DNA of 5,238 nucleotides, taken from contig JAUPUH010000007.1 of assembly GCA_030917665.1 (NCBI GenBank), forward strand, positions 1-5,238. The letters are read 5' to 3'. The stretch's first letter is position 1; each line of letters opens with the position of its first letter. This document shows, piece after piece, positions 4,596 through 5,238 of this stretch. The notes beneath the pieces are model-generated. The model made no database searches and had not been told where the DNA came from. It was given only the letters and a program-made list of their open reading frames with translations. The translations under genes were made by a program, and so were the position numbers. The DNA is from Patescibacteria group bacterium. Its GTDB lineage: Bacteria; Patescibacteriota; Minisyncoccia; Phycocordibacterales; PALSA-1337.

Positions 4596-4602
4596 CAGGT
4601 GA

Positions 4603-4678
4603 TTCCAACATCCTGTAACCTTTGGAGTAGATTGGACAGAGTAAAAAGAACGTGATATAAACTTGTCACGTTCTTTTT
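4603..4678. repeat. Intergenic repeat element D (short type)
   Basis: TTCCAAC (4603-4609) is followed by ATCCTGTAACCTTTGGAG and TGGACAGAGTAAAAAGAAC. A perfect 12-bp hairpin, AAAAAGAACGTG (4643-4654) with CACGTTCTTTTT (4667-4678), has a 12-nt loop that completes TGATATAAA with the end of the stem. It is very similar to element B. No AGAGCAGG plus TTCGAA right arm follows. The left core also serves as the upstream boundary of the divergent methyltransferase gene. Confidence 0.75.
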
Positions 4679-4691
4679 ATTTTAAGGTCTC

Positions 4692-4740
4692 ATTGGCTGC
4701 ATCTTTCAGGGCGTTATGGGCTTTGGAAGATGCAGCCAAT
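4692..4740. repeat. Perfect 14-bp inverted repeat before the 87-aa gene
   Basis: ATTGGCTGCATCTT (4692-4705) is the exact reverse complement of AAGATGCAGCCAAT (4727-4740), with a 21-nt spacer. No T run follows, so it is not a terminator. It ends 41 bases before the ATG at 4782 and would be a stable hairpin in an mRNA begun in or before element D. It could be a regulator-binding site or a 5' UTR structure. Confidence 0.75.
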
Positions 4741-4781
4741 ACAGAGTTGCACACTCAACATTCAACCGATCAACAAACATT

Positions 4782-5042
4782 ATGGACGAAGGATTCAAAG
4801 AATTCCTCATTGAGGATGCCAAGAAGTGGGACGCTGAAACGAGATTGGGAATTGCCAGGATGCTCAAGGATGACCCTGCGCAGCTAAAGAAAAATATCCT
4901 GGGGAACCTCATGGATTGGGGAACTACTTATACGCTCAAAAAGCGTGCATCGGTCTTTTCTGAGTATTCTCCGCTGGATGCTGACGAGCTTATGGAGGCT
5001 TGGCGTGAGATCCTTAAAGAGGAACTTGCCGCCGTCGAGTAA
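4782..5042 (+). CDS. Hypothetical acidic helical protein, 87 aa
   Basis: I do not recognise the family. The product from ATG 4782 (MDEGFKEFLIEDAKKWDAET) is small, acidic and probably all-helical: a first amphipathic helix (1-20), LGIARMLKDDPAQLKKNILGNLMDW (22-46), a linker, and a C-terminal helix DADELMEAWREILKEELAAVE. It has no cysteine, signal peptide or membrane segment. An in-frame ATG at 4716 would add 22 residues, but these would be encoded partly by the 14-bp inverted repeat and the residues do not look protein-like, so I chose 4782. No clear -10 box or Shine-Dalgarno sequence precedes this start. A strong terminator and then element E follow. It may be a small adaptor or regulatory protein; nothing supports a specific role. 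Confidence 0.6.
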   Translation: MDEGFKEFLIEDAKKWDAETRLGIARMLKDDPAQLKKNILGNLMDWGTTYTLKKRASVFSEYSPLDADELMEAWREILKEELAAVE

Positions 5043-5083
5043 TGTCCCTGTGCTCATTAAAATATACATGGTCCTTTCCGATC

Positions 5084-5128
5084 AAGCCCGCTGACAGCTC
5101 GTACAAGAGTCTGTCGTAGCGGGCTTTT
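5084..5128 (+). terminator. Intrinsic terminator of the 87-aa gene
   Basis: AAGCCCGCT (5084-5092) pairs with AGCGGGCTT (5118-5126). Inside, GACAG pairs with CTGTC (5111-5115) and CTC with GAG, giving a long, nearly complete stem followed by TTTT. Confidence 0.9.
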
Positions 5129-5153
5129 GTATTTTATACATTGTGTAAACAGG

Positions 5154-5238
5154 TTCTAACATCCTCCAGCCCTCGGAGCCAAGAAAAATAATCCTATAAA
5201 CAAGGGTTATTTTTTGTTACCAGAGCAGGTGGTTCGAA
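5154..5238. repeat. Intergenic repeat element E (full type, runs to window end)
   Basis: The left core TTCTAAC (5154-5160) leads to CAGCCCTCGGAGCC, resembling the tRNA acceptor end. The terminator is AAAAATAATCC (5184-5194) pairing with GGGTTATTTTT (one T-G wobble), then TGTTACCAGAGCAGGTGG and the right core TTCGAA (5233-5238) at the last base of the window. Arms and order match elements A and C. Confidence 0.75.

Noticed and set aside
4716..4781. N-terminal extension of the 87-aa gene from ATG 4716
   Set aside because: This stretch starts in the loop of a perfect 14-bp inverted repeat and reads through its right arm; the extra residues are unlike the acidic helical protein that follows.
2643..5238. 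Classical integron attC sites
   Set aside because: The inverted cores and palindromic body resemble attC, but TTCNAAC and TTCGRA do not fit RYYYAAC/GTTRRRY, and no integron integrase is visible. Retained only as an analogy.
2643..5238. CRISPR array
   Set aside because: The repeats are diverged, 75-85 bp long, contain terminators and are separated by whole genes of different length, not by uniform short spacers.

Overview
The window looks like part of a small-genome bacterium of the Candidate Phyla Radiation (Patescibacteria, probably a parcubacterial lineage). This is inferred from two type IV prepilins of a style common there, short intergenic gaps, hardly any Shine-Dalgarno sequences, apparently leaderless mRNAs, a tRNA gene split by a self-splicing intron, and several small proteins I do not recognise. 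No taxonomic marker gene is present, so this placement is an inference.

Layout: bases 1-159 are the C-terminal end of an unrecognised plus-strand gene. Two type IV prepilin genes follow (202-717 and about 862-1416), separated by an intrinsic terminator at 764-798. An extended -10 promoter (1515-1542) then starts a tRNA transcript. Its leader carries a hairpin and a tRNA 3'-end-like remnant. After it comes a tRNA-Asn(GUU) gene (exons 1650-1683 and 2243-2280) interrupted inside the anticodon by a 559-nt group I intron of the IC3 / trnL-intron kind, which encodes an HNH homing endonuclease (1713-2072). A terminator at 2289-2316 closes the transcript.

From the 3' end of the tRNA to the window end (about 2260-5238) the layout changes. 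Five small unrelated genes follow: a 3-helix membrane protein, a 227-aa hypothetical protein, a ribbon-helix-helix protein, a class I methyltransferase on the minus strand, and an 87-aa acidic hypothetical protein. They are separated by five related intergenic elements of about 75-85 bp. Each element begins with a core TTCNAAC, continues with a sequence resembling a tRNA 3' end, and holds an intrinsic terminator. Three of them end in TGTTAYYARAGCWGG followed by an inverted core TTCGRA. For three of the genes the stop codon lies 5-6 nt from a core, and the extended -10 promoter sits just inside the core at the other end, with the start codon 6-7 nt after the -10 box. The minus-strand gene follows the same plan, inverted.

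The most interesting reading is a cassette-like array anchored at the tRNA-Asn gene: self-contained promoter-gene modules alternate with terminator modules and are joined at a short core that mimics the tRNA T-loop. This is inference. No integrase or recombinase is visible in the window, and the core does not match the canonical integron attC consensus.
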